Source: Sulfurovum sp. (GTDB lineage Bacteria > Campylobacterota > Campylobacteria > Campylobacterales > Sulfurovaceae). From it: 64,000 bases of DNA. Numbering within the stretch: the first letter of the stretch is position 1; each line of letters opens with the position of its first letter. Of the stretch, positions 1 to 8,553 are shown piece by piece. The stretch is from assembly GCA_027081115.1 (NCBI GenBank), contig JALWLD010000121.1, forward strand, positions 86,786 through 150,785, read 5' to 3'. The translations under genes and the position numbers were made by a program. Below the pieces are notes generated by a model. The model was given only the letters and a program-made list of their open reading frames with translations, was not told the DNA's origin and did no database searches.

Positions 1-2
1 CC

Positions 3-1805
3 GTGATAGTTGATATTACTACAGAAGAGCAAGATTATTATGATGCTGTGATAGAGTTTGTGAAATTTGTATATCCGCATGTTCCACAAGGATTTATCAC
101 TATTATGCCTGAAAGGATGGCGAGTTCTTCTATGTTGGCTTCCTTGAACAGTTTTAAAGAAATCAAAAAGAGTGGCAAGCTTTTTATGTATGATGTAGAT
201 GACATGGAAGAATTTTACGAGGAAGGTATAGACATAGAAAATGAAGCTGTGTCTTACCTTGATGATATTATTGAAAAGGGTGAACTTATAGGAGAAGATG
301 ATTCAAAATTTTTGAGATTTGACGAGATTTTGAAGGACTTAGACTCTCAAAATATCAAGCAGAAAATTGTTTTTTCATTTTTTAAAAAGACACTTGATTA
401 TCTTGAAGTAAAGCTTGAAGATTTGGGTTACAGTGTAGGGAAGATACATGGTGATTTTTCCGTAGAAGAGAGGTTTGCCAAAATTAAAGAGTTTAAAAAA
501 GGTGGATTCGATATATTGCTCTCATCAGAGGTTGGTAGTGAAGGCCTCGATATGCAGTTTTGCAATGTTGTCATAAACTATGATCTACCTTGGAACCCTA
601 TGAGAGTAGAACAGCGTATAGGAAGGATAGACAGGATAGGCCAGAAATTTGACAAGCTTCACATCTTTAACCTGTGCATTTTAGGTTCTATAGAAGACAG
701 GATATATAACAGACTCTATAGTAAGCTTGGTATATTTGAAAACTCCATAGGAGAGTTGGAACCAATTTTGGGTGAACTTGAAGAACAGCTCAATATTTCA
801 GAACTTATTGATCTTTCACAGGAAGAAATAGACTCAAAGATACATTTAGTAGAACTTGCACTTAAGAGGGAAGAATTAGAAATAAAAGAACAAAATGCTG
901 AAGTAGAAAAGCTTATCAATGATGATATAAACTATACTTCCAAAGAGCATGAACTTTTAAATCCAAATAAAGTGAATATTTTACAAGCCCAAAGTAAAAA
1001 AATATTTGTTGATTTTTTAAATGAACATGAGATTAATTGTTTAGAACTTAAAGACGGAAGTATCAAGCTTTCACCTGAAAATCTCAAAAAACTTTTTCAT
1101 TTACTCAAAGCCAATATGAGCGACAAGAGAACAGAGTCCCTGAAGTATAAAGAAGAGAGAACTTTACTTCAAAAAATACACCGATATAAAGAGTTAAAAG
1201 TAAGTTTTACAACAAACAATAACGATGAATATCAAACGTTGTACCTTTACCTCAATAATCCGATCATTTCTATGGTTACAAGAGGTAAAACATATAAAAC
1301 TGTCTATTCAAATATATCCAGCAACAGATACAAAGAAGGTTACGCAGTTATTTATAGAGTTGACTTTAAACAGCTTAAATTAAAATCTATTATAAAAACG
1401 ATTATTTTGGATAAAGATTTTTCTTTTGTGGAGGAAATGGATTATTTTGAGTTTATTGGTTGGTGTCGTCAAAGTAATGCAGAGTACGATGTAAATTTTG
1501 AAGAGGTCAAAACTAAAGCTTTGTCATACATCATAAAAAGTATAGAAAAACAAAGAGAACAGGAAGCTCTGCATCTAAACAGACAGATTGATATAAAAAT
1601 CAACTCTATAAACAATTATTTTGAAAAGCAGATCCGTAAAGTCGAGCGGTTGAAACAGAAAGTTGCTCAGGAAGATGTAAGAAGAATGAGGGTTGGGGAG
1701 ATTGAAAATTTGAAGGTTCAAAGAGAGAAAAAGACAGAAGAGCTGGAAAGACAGAAAGAGATTCAGAGTAGTTTTGAGATTTTAGGGATTGTAGGGGTTA
1801 TGTAA
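3..1805 (+). CDS. SNF2/RapA-like helicase, C-terminal part (5' truncated by window)
   Basis: The reading frame is open to the left edge, so the true start and the N-terminal ATPase lobe (Walker A, DEAH) lie outside the window. The visible 600 residues hold the second helicase lobe: motif V (SSEVGSEGLDMQF, about residues 174-187) and motif VI (QRIGRIDRIGQ, 204-214), typical of SF2 SNF2/RapA-like ATPases. The C-terminal third is lysine- and glutamate-rich and predicted coiled coil, ending in a conserved-looking tail (SFEILGIVGVM). Family members translocate on double-stranded nucleic acid and are frequent in phage-defence islands. Its stop overlaps the next start (TAATG), so it is translationally coupled to the zinc-finger gene. 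The helicase call is firm; the defence role is inferred. Confidence 0.85.
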   Translation: MIVDITTEEQDYYDAVIEFVKFVYPHVPQGFITIMPERMASSSMLASLNSFKEIKKSGKLFMYDVDDMEEFYEEGIDIENEAVSYLDDIIEKGELIGEDDSKFLRFDEILKDLDSQNIKQKIVFSFFKKTLDYLEVKLEDLGYSVGKIHGDFSVEERFAKIKEFKKGGFDILLSSEVGSEGLDMQFCNVVINYDLPWNPMRVEQRIGRIDRIGQKFDKLHIFNLCILGSIEDRIYNRLYSKLGIFENSIGELEPILGELEEQLNISELIDLSQEEIDSKIHLVELALKREELEIKEQNAEVEKLINDDINYTSKEHELLNPNKVNILQAQSKKIFVDFLNEHEINCLELKDGSIKLSPENLKKLFHLLKANMSDKRTESLKYKEERTLLQKIHRYKELKVSFTTNNNDEYQTLYLYLNNPIISMVTRGKTYKTVYSNISSNRYKEGYAVIYRVDFKQLKLKSIIKTIILDKDFSFVEEMDYFEFIGWCRQSNAEYDVNFEEVKTKALSYIIKSIEKQREQEALHLNRQIDIKINSINNYFEKQIRKVERLKQKVAQEDVRRMRVGEIENLKVQREKKTEELERQKEIQSSFEILGIVGVM

Positions 1806-3970
1806 TGGTTGAAAATATAAAAATAAATTGTCCTGAATGTAATGTTTTGTTAAATATGAAAAACTTTGATAAACACCTGAGTAAACAACATGGTATTTAT
1901 AATTTGAGTGCAGGTCAAAAAGCTAAAATATATCGTCAAATAGAAGATACTAAAGAATTAGTAGGAAATACAAATGATCTGCAAGAATTAGAAGAATTAC
2001 AAGGAAAATATAAAAAATTGAAAATTATGTTATCTCCTGTACCAATAGATAAACGAATTAAAATTTTAAAGTCTAAGATTGCAGCATATAATAAATTTAA
2101 TAAATCCATAGATAAAGAAACTACTATTATTTCTCATAAAAAAGAGATGAAACAATTCTCTAGCATTGTAGGCGGAATTCTTAGGACAGAAAATTTCAAA
2201 AGAGAAACTTGTACTGAAATTGGAACAAAAGAGTTCTATGAGATATTTATTGAACTAGTTCCCAAGATGATAGAGTCATTTTTGAGAAAAAAAGAGGCAA
2301 GCAATAAAAATCAAGAATCCGTTAAATTAAAGGCAGAAGCAGATGATAAGAAATTAAATTTTAATTTGTCCCAAGAAAAAATCATTTATGGAAGAGAAAT
2401 TAACCAACTCTCTAATATTGTTGGAGGAATTCTTAAGACGGAAAATATTAAAAGAGAAATTTATGCTGAAATTGGAACAAAAGAGTTCCAAGAGATGTTT
2501 ATAGAGCTTGTTCCAGAGATAATAGAGTCATTTATTAGAAAAAAAGTTGTAGTCAACTCAAATCAAGAATCCAGTGATTCAAAGATAGTAAATGATAATA
2601 AAAAATCAAATTCTAAAATATTTATAGAAAAAAGTGAAATAGATCAGGAAGAAAACAGTCCAACTACAGAAGCTATAATTAAAGATAAAACAAAAATAAT
2701 TAGTCAAGAGTCTTCTAGTAACAATGAGATAAAAATATTAGACAGGGAAACATATTGGGAAGAGAATAGTCCTATTAAAGAACCTACAACTATAGATAAT
2801 GTATTGAAACATGAAGCAGATACTTTTCAATATAATGATGTTGAAGAATTAGATCCTGATATGATAATTGATGAAGAGCAATATCAAGAAGAGTTTATCA
2901 ATAATTTATCAAACAATAAAGTTAATATAATAAAAACAGAGAGGGTTGTTTTCCAAAAAAATATAGTTGATAAAGAGGAAAAGGATTTAAAAAGTGACAT
3001 TAAAATATTTCTTTCTAAAATGTACAAAGGATATTGTCAAGTTTGTGGTTTTACTTTTAGAAAATTGAATGGTGAAAATTCATTTGAAATGTTTAACTGG
3101 AATGATAAGCGAGTGGTAAAAGTTAAAAAAAGTTTTATTTCAACAGCAGATTCTTTGTGTTTGTGTCGAAATTGTAGTGCGAATATTAAATGGGGTGCTT
3201 TCAACCCAGTATTTATTAATAGTATTAAAGATATTAAAAATTTTCAAGATATGAAACCTGATGAAATTAAAAAAAGCTTACATAATCTAGTAGAACAAAA
3301 AGTACCTGATATTTTTAAAAGTCTTTTAGAGTTTGATGATATGTATGCTTTAGAAATTGAGTTGCGAAAAGAAGCTCGTAATATTTATTTTACCAATGAG
3401 CATTTATTACAATTTATTGCTTATTTACAGACTGAAGTTGAATTTGAAAAAGAGATTATTTTAAAAAAAGAGAAAGAGAAAAGAGAGCAAATTTCAAATA
3501 GGGTTTATTCTGGTAATACATGGCTAAGAAGAGAAGAGACTATACCTGAAAGTTTAGCAAGGGATTTTGTAAGAGCAACAGCATGGTGGCTATCACACCC
3601 ATCCGGACCTGTTCGTGCTCCAAAACATTCCCATAATATCTATAATAATTTACAACATGGATGGGCTGTAGATTTTGGTGCAAATAAATTTTTGGTAGGG
3701 AAAGCTATAGAGAGATGTAAAAATGAAATAAATAGCTATATTGAAGGGATTACTAATAGTGAACATATGAGTATTAATACTTTAAAAGAAAAATTAAGAG
3801 GACATATTAGTGGAGCTGTTGCACATATGAATAATGATGAATATAGCGGATTCTATCCTATTTCAGGAAGTGACTTAAAATTTGGGTCACAATCAATTGA
3901 TGTGGATGATGGAGTAAAATTTCTTATTTCTAGATTGGGACTTGATGAGTTTAATAAAGAAATAACTTAA
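1805..3970 (+). CDS. Zinc-finger, coiled-coil protein with internal duplication; unknown function
   Basis: This 721-residue protein is not one I recognise as a whole. It opens with a C2H2-like finger (C9, C12, H24, H29). A roughly 56-residue segment is duplicated (residues 117-172 and 201-256, about 40 of 56 positions identical by eye), followed by a low-complexity acidic and Asn/Lys-rich linker to about residue 390. A four-cysteine site follows (C411-x2-C414 and C454-x2-C457), resembling the zinc ribbon at the C-terminus of some sacsin/DUF3883-like and HNH proteins. The last 200 residues look globular. It sits between helicase and nuclease genes, so a sensor or adaptor role in the same complex is plausible. 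Base composition is more AT-rich than in the housekeeping genes further right, which suggests transfer. Confidence 0.8.
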   Translation: MVENIKINCPECNVLLNMKNFDKHLSKQHGIYNLSAGQKAKIYRQIEDTKELVGNTNDLQELEELQGKYKKLKIMLSPVPIDKRIKILKSKIAAYNKFNKSIDKETTIISHKKEMKQFSSIVGGILRTENFKRETCTEIGTKEFYEIFIELVPKMIESFLRKKEASNKNQESVKLKAEADDKKLNFNLSQEKIIYGREINQLSNIVGGILKTENIKREIYAEIGTKEFQEMFIELVPEIIESFIRKKVVVNSNQESSDSKIVNDNKKSNSKIFIEKSEIDQEENSPTTEAIIKDKTKIISQESSSNNEIKILDRETYWEENSPIKEPTTIDNVLKHEADTFQYNDVEELDPDMIIDEEQYQEEFINNLSNNKVNIIKTERVVFQKNIVDKEEKDLKSDIKIFLSKMYKGYCQVCGFTFRKLNGENSFEMFNWNDKRVVKVKKSFISTADSLCLCRNCSANIKWGAFNPVFINSIKDIKNFQDMKPDEIKKSLHNLVEQKVPDIFKSLLEFDDMYALEIELRKEARNIYFTNEHLLQFIAYLQTEVEFEKEIILKKEKEKREQISNRVYSGNTWLRREETIPESLARDFVRATAWWLSHPSGPVRAPKHSHNIYNNLQHGWAVDFGANKFLVGKAIERCKNEINSYIEGITNSEHMSINTLKEKLRGHISGAVAHMNNDEYSGFYPISGSDLKFGSQSIDVDDGVKFLISRLGLDEFNKEIT

Positions 3971-3979
3971 AGGATTTTT

Positions 3980-4441
3980 GTGGAAAAAAGTGATCTAGAA
4001 AAGATCATCAATAATGTGTTGCAAGATCTTGTAGATAAAGATGTAGATATTTTAGAAGTTAATATTAATGAGAGAACAATTTCGCATAGATTTGCAATTT
4101 ATCTTGAAGCATTTTTTAATGGTTGGAATATTGATTGTGAATATAATCGCGATCATGATGATAGAAAAACATTAAATATTGATTATGAAAATCATAGAAC
4201 TGATGATATAGAGGCAAAGACGGTTTTTCCAGATATCATTGTACATCAAAGAAAGACAAATAAAAATTTGTTAGTCATTGAAATGAAAAAATCTACTAAT
4301 ACTAATTCTCATGATAGAGACAAGGATATTAAAAAATTGAAAGCATTTAAAAGAGAATTAAATTACCAATTTGCTATTTTCATAGATATTGGTGTTCAAA
4401 ATAATATTGGACAGAATTCATTTGAATTTATAGAGGAATAG
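3980..4441 (+). CDS. PD-(D/E)XK nuclease-superfamily protein
   Basis: The 153-residue protein has the core signature of a PD-(D/E)XK phosphodiesterase: a helix with E32 in NERTISHRFAIYL, then P84-D85 in FPDIIVH, then E101-x-K103 in VIEMKK. Together E32, D85, E101 and K103 would form the metal-dependent active site. The arrangement matches a family of short stand-alone proteins often seen beside helicases in defence islands; catalysis is inferred. A GTG start at 3980 is chosen because AAAGGA lies just upstream. The gene begins 9 bp after the zinc-finger gene and ends 3 bp before the next gene, so it belongs to the same operon. Confidence 0.75.
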   Translation: MEKSDLEKIINNVLQDLVDKDVDILEVNINERTISHRFAIYLEAFFNGWNIDCEYNRDHDDRKTLNIDYENHRTDDIEAKTVFPDIIVHQRKTNKNLLVIEMKKSTNTNSHDRDKDIKKLKAFKRELNYQFAIFIDIGVQNNIGQNSFEFIEE

Positions 4442-4444
4442 TAT

Positions 4445-5050
4445 ATGTCAGATAAGTATAAAAATTTTAATGATTTAAAGAAGTCTGAAAAAGAAAATTG
4501 TGATTTTAAAATTGACTATAAAGATATAGGAAGTAAAATTGCTATTGTAGCTCCTCATGGTGGAAAAATAGAAGATAAAACAACAGAGATAGCTAAATTA
4601 ATAGCAGGTAATAATTGCAACTATTACTCTTTTATTGGACAGAAAAGTAATAATAATCGTGATTTACATATCACAAGTCATAAATTTGATGAACCAAGGG
4701 CTTTAGAACTTGTTGGGAATTCAGAGATTGTTATTGCTATTCATGGATGTATGGATGAACAAAAAGATGAACAAAAAAAGAAAATAAATTATAGCAAAAA
4801 AATATTTATAGGTGGACTGAATAAAGACTTAATAGATAAACTTCAGGAAGTACTTGAGGATGCTTCTTTGCCTATTTCAACAGATCAATTTCCTGGAATA
4901 GAGCCTGATAATATCTGTAACAGGGCTACAACAAGAGTAGATGCAACAGGAGAAGGTGTACAGTTTGAGCTTACAAGATCTTTTCGTGATGATGGTATAT
5001 TGTGTGGGAAGTTTATTGCTGCTGTGAGTGAGTGTTTGAAAACCTTATGA
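4445..5050 (+). CDS. Poly-gamma-glutamate hydrolase-family (DUF867-like) zinc metallopeptidase
   Basis: Residues 33-101 match the gamma-PGA hydrolase family (PghP-like, carboxypeptidase fold): APHGG at 36-40, E43, LHITSHKFDEP at 74-84 and AIHG at 98-101. H38, E43 and H100 are the expected zinc ligands. Known members are mostly phage or Bacillus enzymes that cut gamma-glutamyl amide bonds in capsular polyglutamate. No signal peptide is visible, so the protein is probably cytoplasmic, which argues against a capsule substrate here. It is the last gene of the operon, 3 bp after the nuclease-like gene. The real substrate is unknown; another amide or an effector function in defence is possible. Confidence 0.8.
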   Translation: MSDKYKNFNDLKKSEKENCDFKIDYKDIGSKIAIVAPHGGKIEDKTTEIAKLIAGNNCNYYSFIGQKSNNNRDLHITSHKFDEPRALELVGNSEIVIAIHGCMDEQKDEQKKKINYSKKIFIGGLNKDLIDKLQEVLEDASLPISTDQFPGIEPDNICNRATTRVDATGEGVQFELTRSFRDDGILCGKFIAAVSECLKTL

Positions 5051-5124
5051 AATATATAAGACTATAAGGGTTTCATTTCTCCAAGAATATACAAAAGTCT
5101 TAGCATAATATTAAAATAAATTTA

Positions 5125-5138
5125 TTGACTTCAATCAA
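5125..5138 (+). promoter_or_regulatory. Upstream FNR/CRP-type box of the nrdD operon
   Basis: TTGAC-TTCA-ATCAA is a near-perfect TTGA-N6-TCAA dyad. Its centre lies 58 bp upstream of the second box, at about -99.5 from the predicted nrdD start point. Tandem sites of this kind are known from FNR- and CRP-activated promoters. Confidence 0.5.
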
Positions 5139-5182
5139 AAAATAATTGAAATAAAATAGGTTACTAAAAGTTCTTTAATTTA

Positions 5183-5224
5183 TTGACAGTTGTCAAACTA
5201 TTTAAAAACAGCTTCTATTATAAT
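5183..5224 (+). promoter_or_regulatory. nrdD promoter with FNR/DNR-type box and -10 element
   Basis: TTGAC-AGTT-GTCAA at 5183-5196 is a perfect dyad, and TATAAT lies at 5219-5224. If +1 is at 5231, the dyad is centred at -41.5, the class II activator position. This fits anaerobic induction of the class III reductase. Confidence 0.65.
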
Positions 5225-5256
5225 GGGTTTCTTGTAAAAGTGTGGGAGAAACAGTG

Positions 5257-7353
5257 ATGATAAAAACAATTATAAAAAGAGATGGAAGTTCTCAAAAATT
5301 TGTACCTTTCAAGATAGAAGATGCTATTAAAAAAGCCTTCGAAAGTGAAGTGAAAACTTATGATAAGAGTGTTTTTACAGAGTTAATGGAGAGTATTAAA
5401 AACAGAGATGAAATCTCTGTTGAAGAGGTGCAGGACAGTATTGAAAAAGTACTTTATGCCCATCAGCACTTTGAAGTGATGAAATCCTTTATGCTCTACC
5501 GTCATATGCATAAGATTCAACGAGAGCAGATATTGGGACTGAATGAAGATACCACATATATCAACTCCACACAGACCATCAAAGAGTATATTGATAAATC
5601 TGACTGGAGGATCAATGCCAATTCAAATACAGGCTACTCCAATGCCGGACTTGTCAACAATACAGCCGGCAAGGTGATCGCCAACTTTTGGCTCGACACG
5701 GTCTATTCCAAAGAAGAGGGGTATGCACACAGAGACGGAGATTATCATATACATGATCTGGATTGTTTGACCGGATATTGTGCAGGATGGAGCTTGAGAG
5801 TGCTTTTGGATGAAGGGTTTAACGGGGTTAGAGGCAGAGTAGAAAGCAGAGCACCGTCACATTTTAGAGAAGCATTGGGACAAATGGCAAATTTTCTGGG
5901 TATTTTGCAGAGTGAATGGGCCGGAGCACAGGCATTTTCTTCCTTTGATACCTACTTGGCACCTTATGTTTTTAAAGATAGACTTTCGTTTGATGAGATC
6001 AAAAAAGCCATAAGAAGTTTTGTTTACAATCTTAATGTTCCGGCACGCTGGGGGCAGAGCCCTTTTACCAATATTACCATTGACTGGACTGTTCCTGCTG
6101 ATCTGAAAGATCAGATACCGACAAGAGAGCAGCATCACCTTTTTTCAGGGTTGGATGATAAAGAGCTGTTAATGCATGCCAAAGAGAGAAATAAAAGTAT
6201 TACTTCTTTGGAGAGTATGACTTACAACAGTTTTCAGCATGAAATGAACCTTATTAACAAAGCGTATTATGAAGTGATGACTGAAGGTGACAAGAACGGA
6301 CAGCCCTTTACTTTTCCTATTCCTACGGTAAACATTACCGAAGACTTTGACTGGTATGGAGAAAATACAGATATCCTTTTTGAAAATACGGCAAAGATCG
6401 GGTCTTCCTATTTTCAAAACTTTATAGGCAGTCAGTATGTGAGAAATGAAAAAGGTGAACTCGTCCCCAATGAAGAAGCATATAAACCGGGACATGTACG
6501 AAGTATGTGCTGTAGGCTGCAGTTGGATCTTCGTGAACTCCTTAAAAGAGGTGGCGGGCTGTTTGGGAGTGCGGAGATGACAGGGAGTATTGGTGTGGTA
6601 ACGATCAATATGGCCAGATTGGGATATCTTTATGCCGGTAATGAGGAGAAGCTTCTTACTCGGCTTGCCAAACTCATGGAGTATGCTTATTCGACACTTG
6701 AGAAAAAAAGGATATTTATTCAGGAGATGTATGATAGAGGACTTTTCCCTTATACGGCAAGGTATCTTCCCGGGTTTAACAACCATTTCTCCACTATCGG
6801 TGTCAACGGGATGAATGAAATGATACGAAATTTTTCCAATGATAAGCATACGATAGCTGATACATTTGGAAAAGAGATGGCGATGAATATCCTGGATTTT
6901 ATGAGAGATCAGCTAAAAGATTTTCAGGAAAGATCAGGAAATCTCTATAATCTGGAAGCAACACCGGCAGAGGGAACGACGTACAGATTTGCAAAAGAAG
7001 ATGCCAAAAGATATGATGATATTATCCAGGCAGGAACCAAGGAGAACAATTACTATACCAACTCTTCCCAGATCCCTGTATTTTATACAGATGATCCTTT
7101 TGAAGCTTTAACGCTGCAAGATGATCTACAGTGTAAATATACAGGAGGAACGGTATTGCATCTTTATATGAGAGAGAAGATCAGTTCTGCAGAAGCGGGA
7201 AGAAAATTGGTGAGAAATGTCATTAGTAATTTCAGACTGCCGTATATTACCGTAACACCGACATTTTCTATTTGTGAGAAACATGGTTATCTTTCCGGTG
7301 AGTATGAGTATTGTCCAAAATGTGATGAAGAAATTCTGCAAGAGGTATGTTGA
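5257..7353 (+). CDS. nrdD: Anaerobic (class III) ribonucleoside-triphosphate reductase, catalytic subunit lacking the glycyl radical domain
   Basis: This 698-residue protein reduces ribonucleotides to deoxyribonucleotides without oxygen. It has an N-terminal ATP-cone (starting IKTIIKRDGSSQKF), the long ten-stranded barrel region, and a SMCCRLQLDL motif near residue 418 that should carry the thiyl-radical cysteine. The C-terminus ends with a zinc site (CEKHGY ... CPKC), after which NrdD proteins normally continue into RVxGYxRP, the glycyl radical loop. Here translation stops about eight residues after CPKC; the loop is encoded separately at 7682-7855. The ATG at 5257 is preferred over GTG 5242 because GGGAGAA at 5244-5250 is a well-spaced ribosome site. 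Confidence 0.93.
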   Translation: MIKTIIKRDGSSQKFVPFKIEDAIKKAFESEVKTYDKSVFTELMESIKNRDEISVEEVQDSIEKVLYAHQHFEVMKSFMLYRHMHKIQREQILGLNEDTTYINSTQTIKEYIDKSDWRINANSNTGYSNAGLVNNTAGKVIANFWLDTVYSKEEGYAHRDGDYHIHDLDCLTGYCAGWSLRVLLDEGFNGVRGRVESRAPSHFREALGQMANFLGILQSEWAGAQAFSSFDTYLAPYVFKDRLSFDEIKKAIRSFVYNLNVPARWGQSPFTNITIDWTVPADLKDQIPTREQHHLFSGLDDKELLMHAKERNKSITSLESMTYNSFQHEMNLINKAYYEVMTEGDKNGQPFTFPIPTVNITEDFDWYGENTDILFENTAKIGSSYFQNFIGSQYVRNEKGELVPNEEAYKPGHVRSMCCRLQLDLRELLKRGGGLFGSAEMTGSIGVVTINMARLGYLYAGNEEKLLTRLAKLMEYAYSTLEKKRIFIQEMYDRGLFPYTARYLPGFNNHFSTIGVNGMNEMIRNFSNDKHTIADTFGKEMAMNILDFMRDQLKDFQERSGNLYNLEATPAEGTTYRFAKEDAKRYDDIIQAGTKENNYYTNSSQIPVFYTDDPFEALTLQDDLQCKYTGGTVLHLYMREKISSAEAGRKLVRNVISNFRLPYITVTPTFSICEKHGYLSGEYEYCPKCDEEILQEVC

Positions 7354-7685
7354 TGATAAGTGTAGGAGAAGGGCGCTACAGTGTCAAACTGGAGTCTCAT
7401 ACCATAGGTAAGGATAGGCTTATTATTATCACAGGCGGAGAGGAGGATCATATCGGTTCGGTAACTCTGATAGAAGCAAAAAGTGTTTTACAGACTATGA
7501 TCAAAAGAGGACATCAGGATCATGTGGTCTCAGAGAAGATGGCAAATATAATTTATGATGAAATGGGTGAAGATTTGTTGGTAGTTTGTGGTATTCATAT
7601 TGATGATGCCAGTAAAGAGGAGATAGATATATTAGTCTATAATGCACAAACGTGTGTAGATATTTTTTTAAAGGAGATAAAATGA
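7353..7685 (+). CDS. LpdD-like small protein inside the nrd operon
   Basis: The 110-residue product has the pattern GEGRY, IIITGGEEDHIGSV and VVCGIHIDDASKEEI, which I associate with the LpdD-like family (small partners of UbiD-type decarboxylases, sometimes mis-annotated as amino acid decarboxylase). What such a protein does in a ribonucleotide reductase operon is unknown. The start is placed at 7353, because AGAGG at 7341-7345 is 7 bp away and the ATG overlaps the nrdD stop (TGATG). An ATG at 7347 is possible but too close to the ribosome site. Its stop overlaps the start of the glycyl-radical gene (ATGA), so all three proteins should be made together. Confidence 0.6.
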   Translation: MISVGEGRYSVKLESHTIGKDRLIIITGGEEDHIGSVTLIEAKSVLQTMIKRGHQDHVVSEKMANIIYDEMGEDLLVVCGIHIDDASKEEIDILVYNAQTCVDIFLKEIK

Positions 7686-7855
7686 AACAAAATAAAATAT
7701 TGGAAAAGTTAAAAGCCAAAAGAACAAAATGCATTGTTTATACACGAGTGATGGGGTACCACAGACCGATCGAGAGTTTTAATATCGGTAAAAAAGGTGA
7801 GCATCAGGAGAGAAAGTTTTTTCTTGAAAGAGCATCACAGATCAATGCTGCATAA
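7682..7855 (+). CDS. Stand-alone glycyl radical domain of class III ribonucleotide reductase
   Basis: This 57-residue protein contains VYTRVMGYHRPIESFN followed by GKKGEHQERKFF, the normal C-terminal glycyl radical segment of NrdD. Gly25 is the expected radical site, and C17 precedes it where the last part of the NrdD zinc region usually lies. It has its own strong ribosome site (AAAGGAGAT, 5 bp from ATG 7682) and overlaps both its neighbours, so it is an independent gene and not debris of a frameshift. By analogy with GrcA/YfiD, it would dock on the catalytic barrel and be activated by NrdG. Family assignment is strong; assembly as a separate chain is inferred. Confidence 0.85.
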   Translation: MKQNKILEKLKAKRTKCIVYTRVMGYHRPIESFNIGKKGEHQERKFFLERASQINAA

Positions 7856-8522
7856 ACCACTTTACAATATTACCCCTTTTACAGCGCTGGATTATCCGGA
7901 TCACCTGGCGACTATTTTCTGGTTTGCCAAGTGTAATATGCGTTGTGCATACTGCTATAATAAAGATATTGTATTTGGAGAAGGACAAATAAAGCAGGAG
8001 GAGGCATTGGTTTTTTTAGAAAGTAGAGTCGGGTTGCTTGAAGCAGTGGTCCTCTCTGGAGGAGAAGCTACATTATATGGTGACCTTATAGAATTTTGTC
8101 GAAAAATAAAGCAGCTAAAATTCAAGATCAAGCTGGATACTAATGGTATAAATTTTGACAAGGTTTATACATTGGTAGAGAATGACCTGGTTGATTATAT
8201 TGCACTTGATTATAAAGCCCCCAAAGAGAAATATTTTGAGATAACAAAAGATAAACATTTTGACAGTTTCTCCAAAACACTTAATTTTTTGATCCAAAAG
8301 CAGTTTCCGTTTGAGGTGAGGACAACGGTGCATAGTGATTTGTTAAGAGTAGAAGAGATCAACAGGATCATTAAGGACCTGCTTAAAAAAGGATACAAGG
8401 GTACGTATTATCTACAGCCTTTTGTCTTTACTGAGCATACGATCGGAAGGGTTAAAGAAGAAAAAAAACCTTTTGACATATCACGGCTTTCTAAAGAGTT
8501 GGAAGTGGTTTGGAGAACGTAG
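7845..8522 (+). CDS. nrdG: Anaerobic ribonucleotide reductase activating enzyme (radical SAM)
   Basis: The 225-residue protein belongs to the radical SAM superfamily. C30-x3-C34-x2-C37 (CNMRCAYC) binds the [4Fe-4S] cluster, and SGGEA further on contacts S-adenosylmethionine. Such activases generate the glycyl radical on NrdD; here the target would be Gly25 of the small upstream protein. The ATG at 7845 is chosen since the protein then begins MLHKPLYNITPFTALDYPDH, the usual N-terminus. It overlaps the glycyl-radical gene by 11 bp, indicating coupling. It could be mistaken for a pyruvate formate-lyase activase, but the operon context points to NrdG. Confidence 0.9.
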   Translation: MLHKPLYNITPFTALDYPDHLATIFWFAKCNMRCAYCYNKDIVFGEGQIKQEEALVFLESRVGLLEAVVLSGGEATLYGDLIEFCRKIKQLKFKIKLDTNGINFDKVYTLVENDLVDYIALDYKAPKEKYFEITKDKHFDSFSKTLNFLIQKQFPFEVRTTVHSDLLRVEEINRIIKDLLKKGYKGTYYLQPFVFTEHTIGRVKEEKKPFDISRLSKELEVVWRT

Positions 8523-8553
8523 AAAGTTATTTTTCTGTACTTGTCAAGGCATG

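Noticed and set aside
6169-6849. 226-codon open frame on the minus strand
   Set aside because: It lies entirely antisense to nrdD, has no recognisable domain or ribosome site, and nrdD is a certain gene.
7341-7682. NrdD stop interpreted as a frameshift or sequencing error
   Set aside because: The missing domain is 330 bp away with its own ribosome site and start, and an intact unrelated gene lies between, so a simple frameshift cannot explain it.
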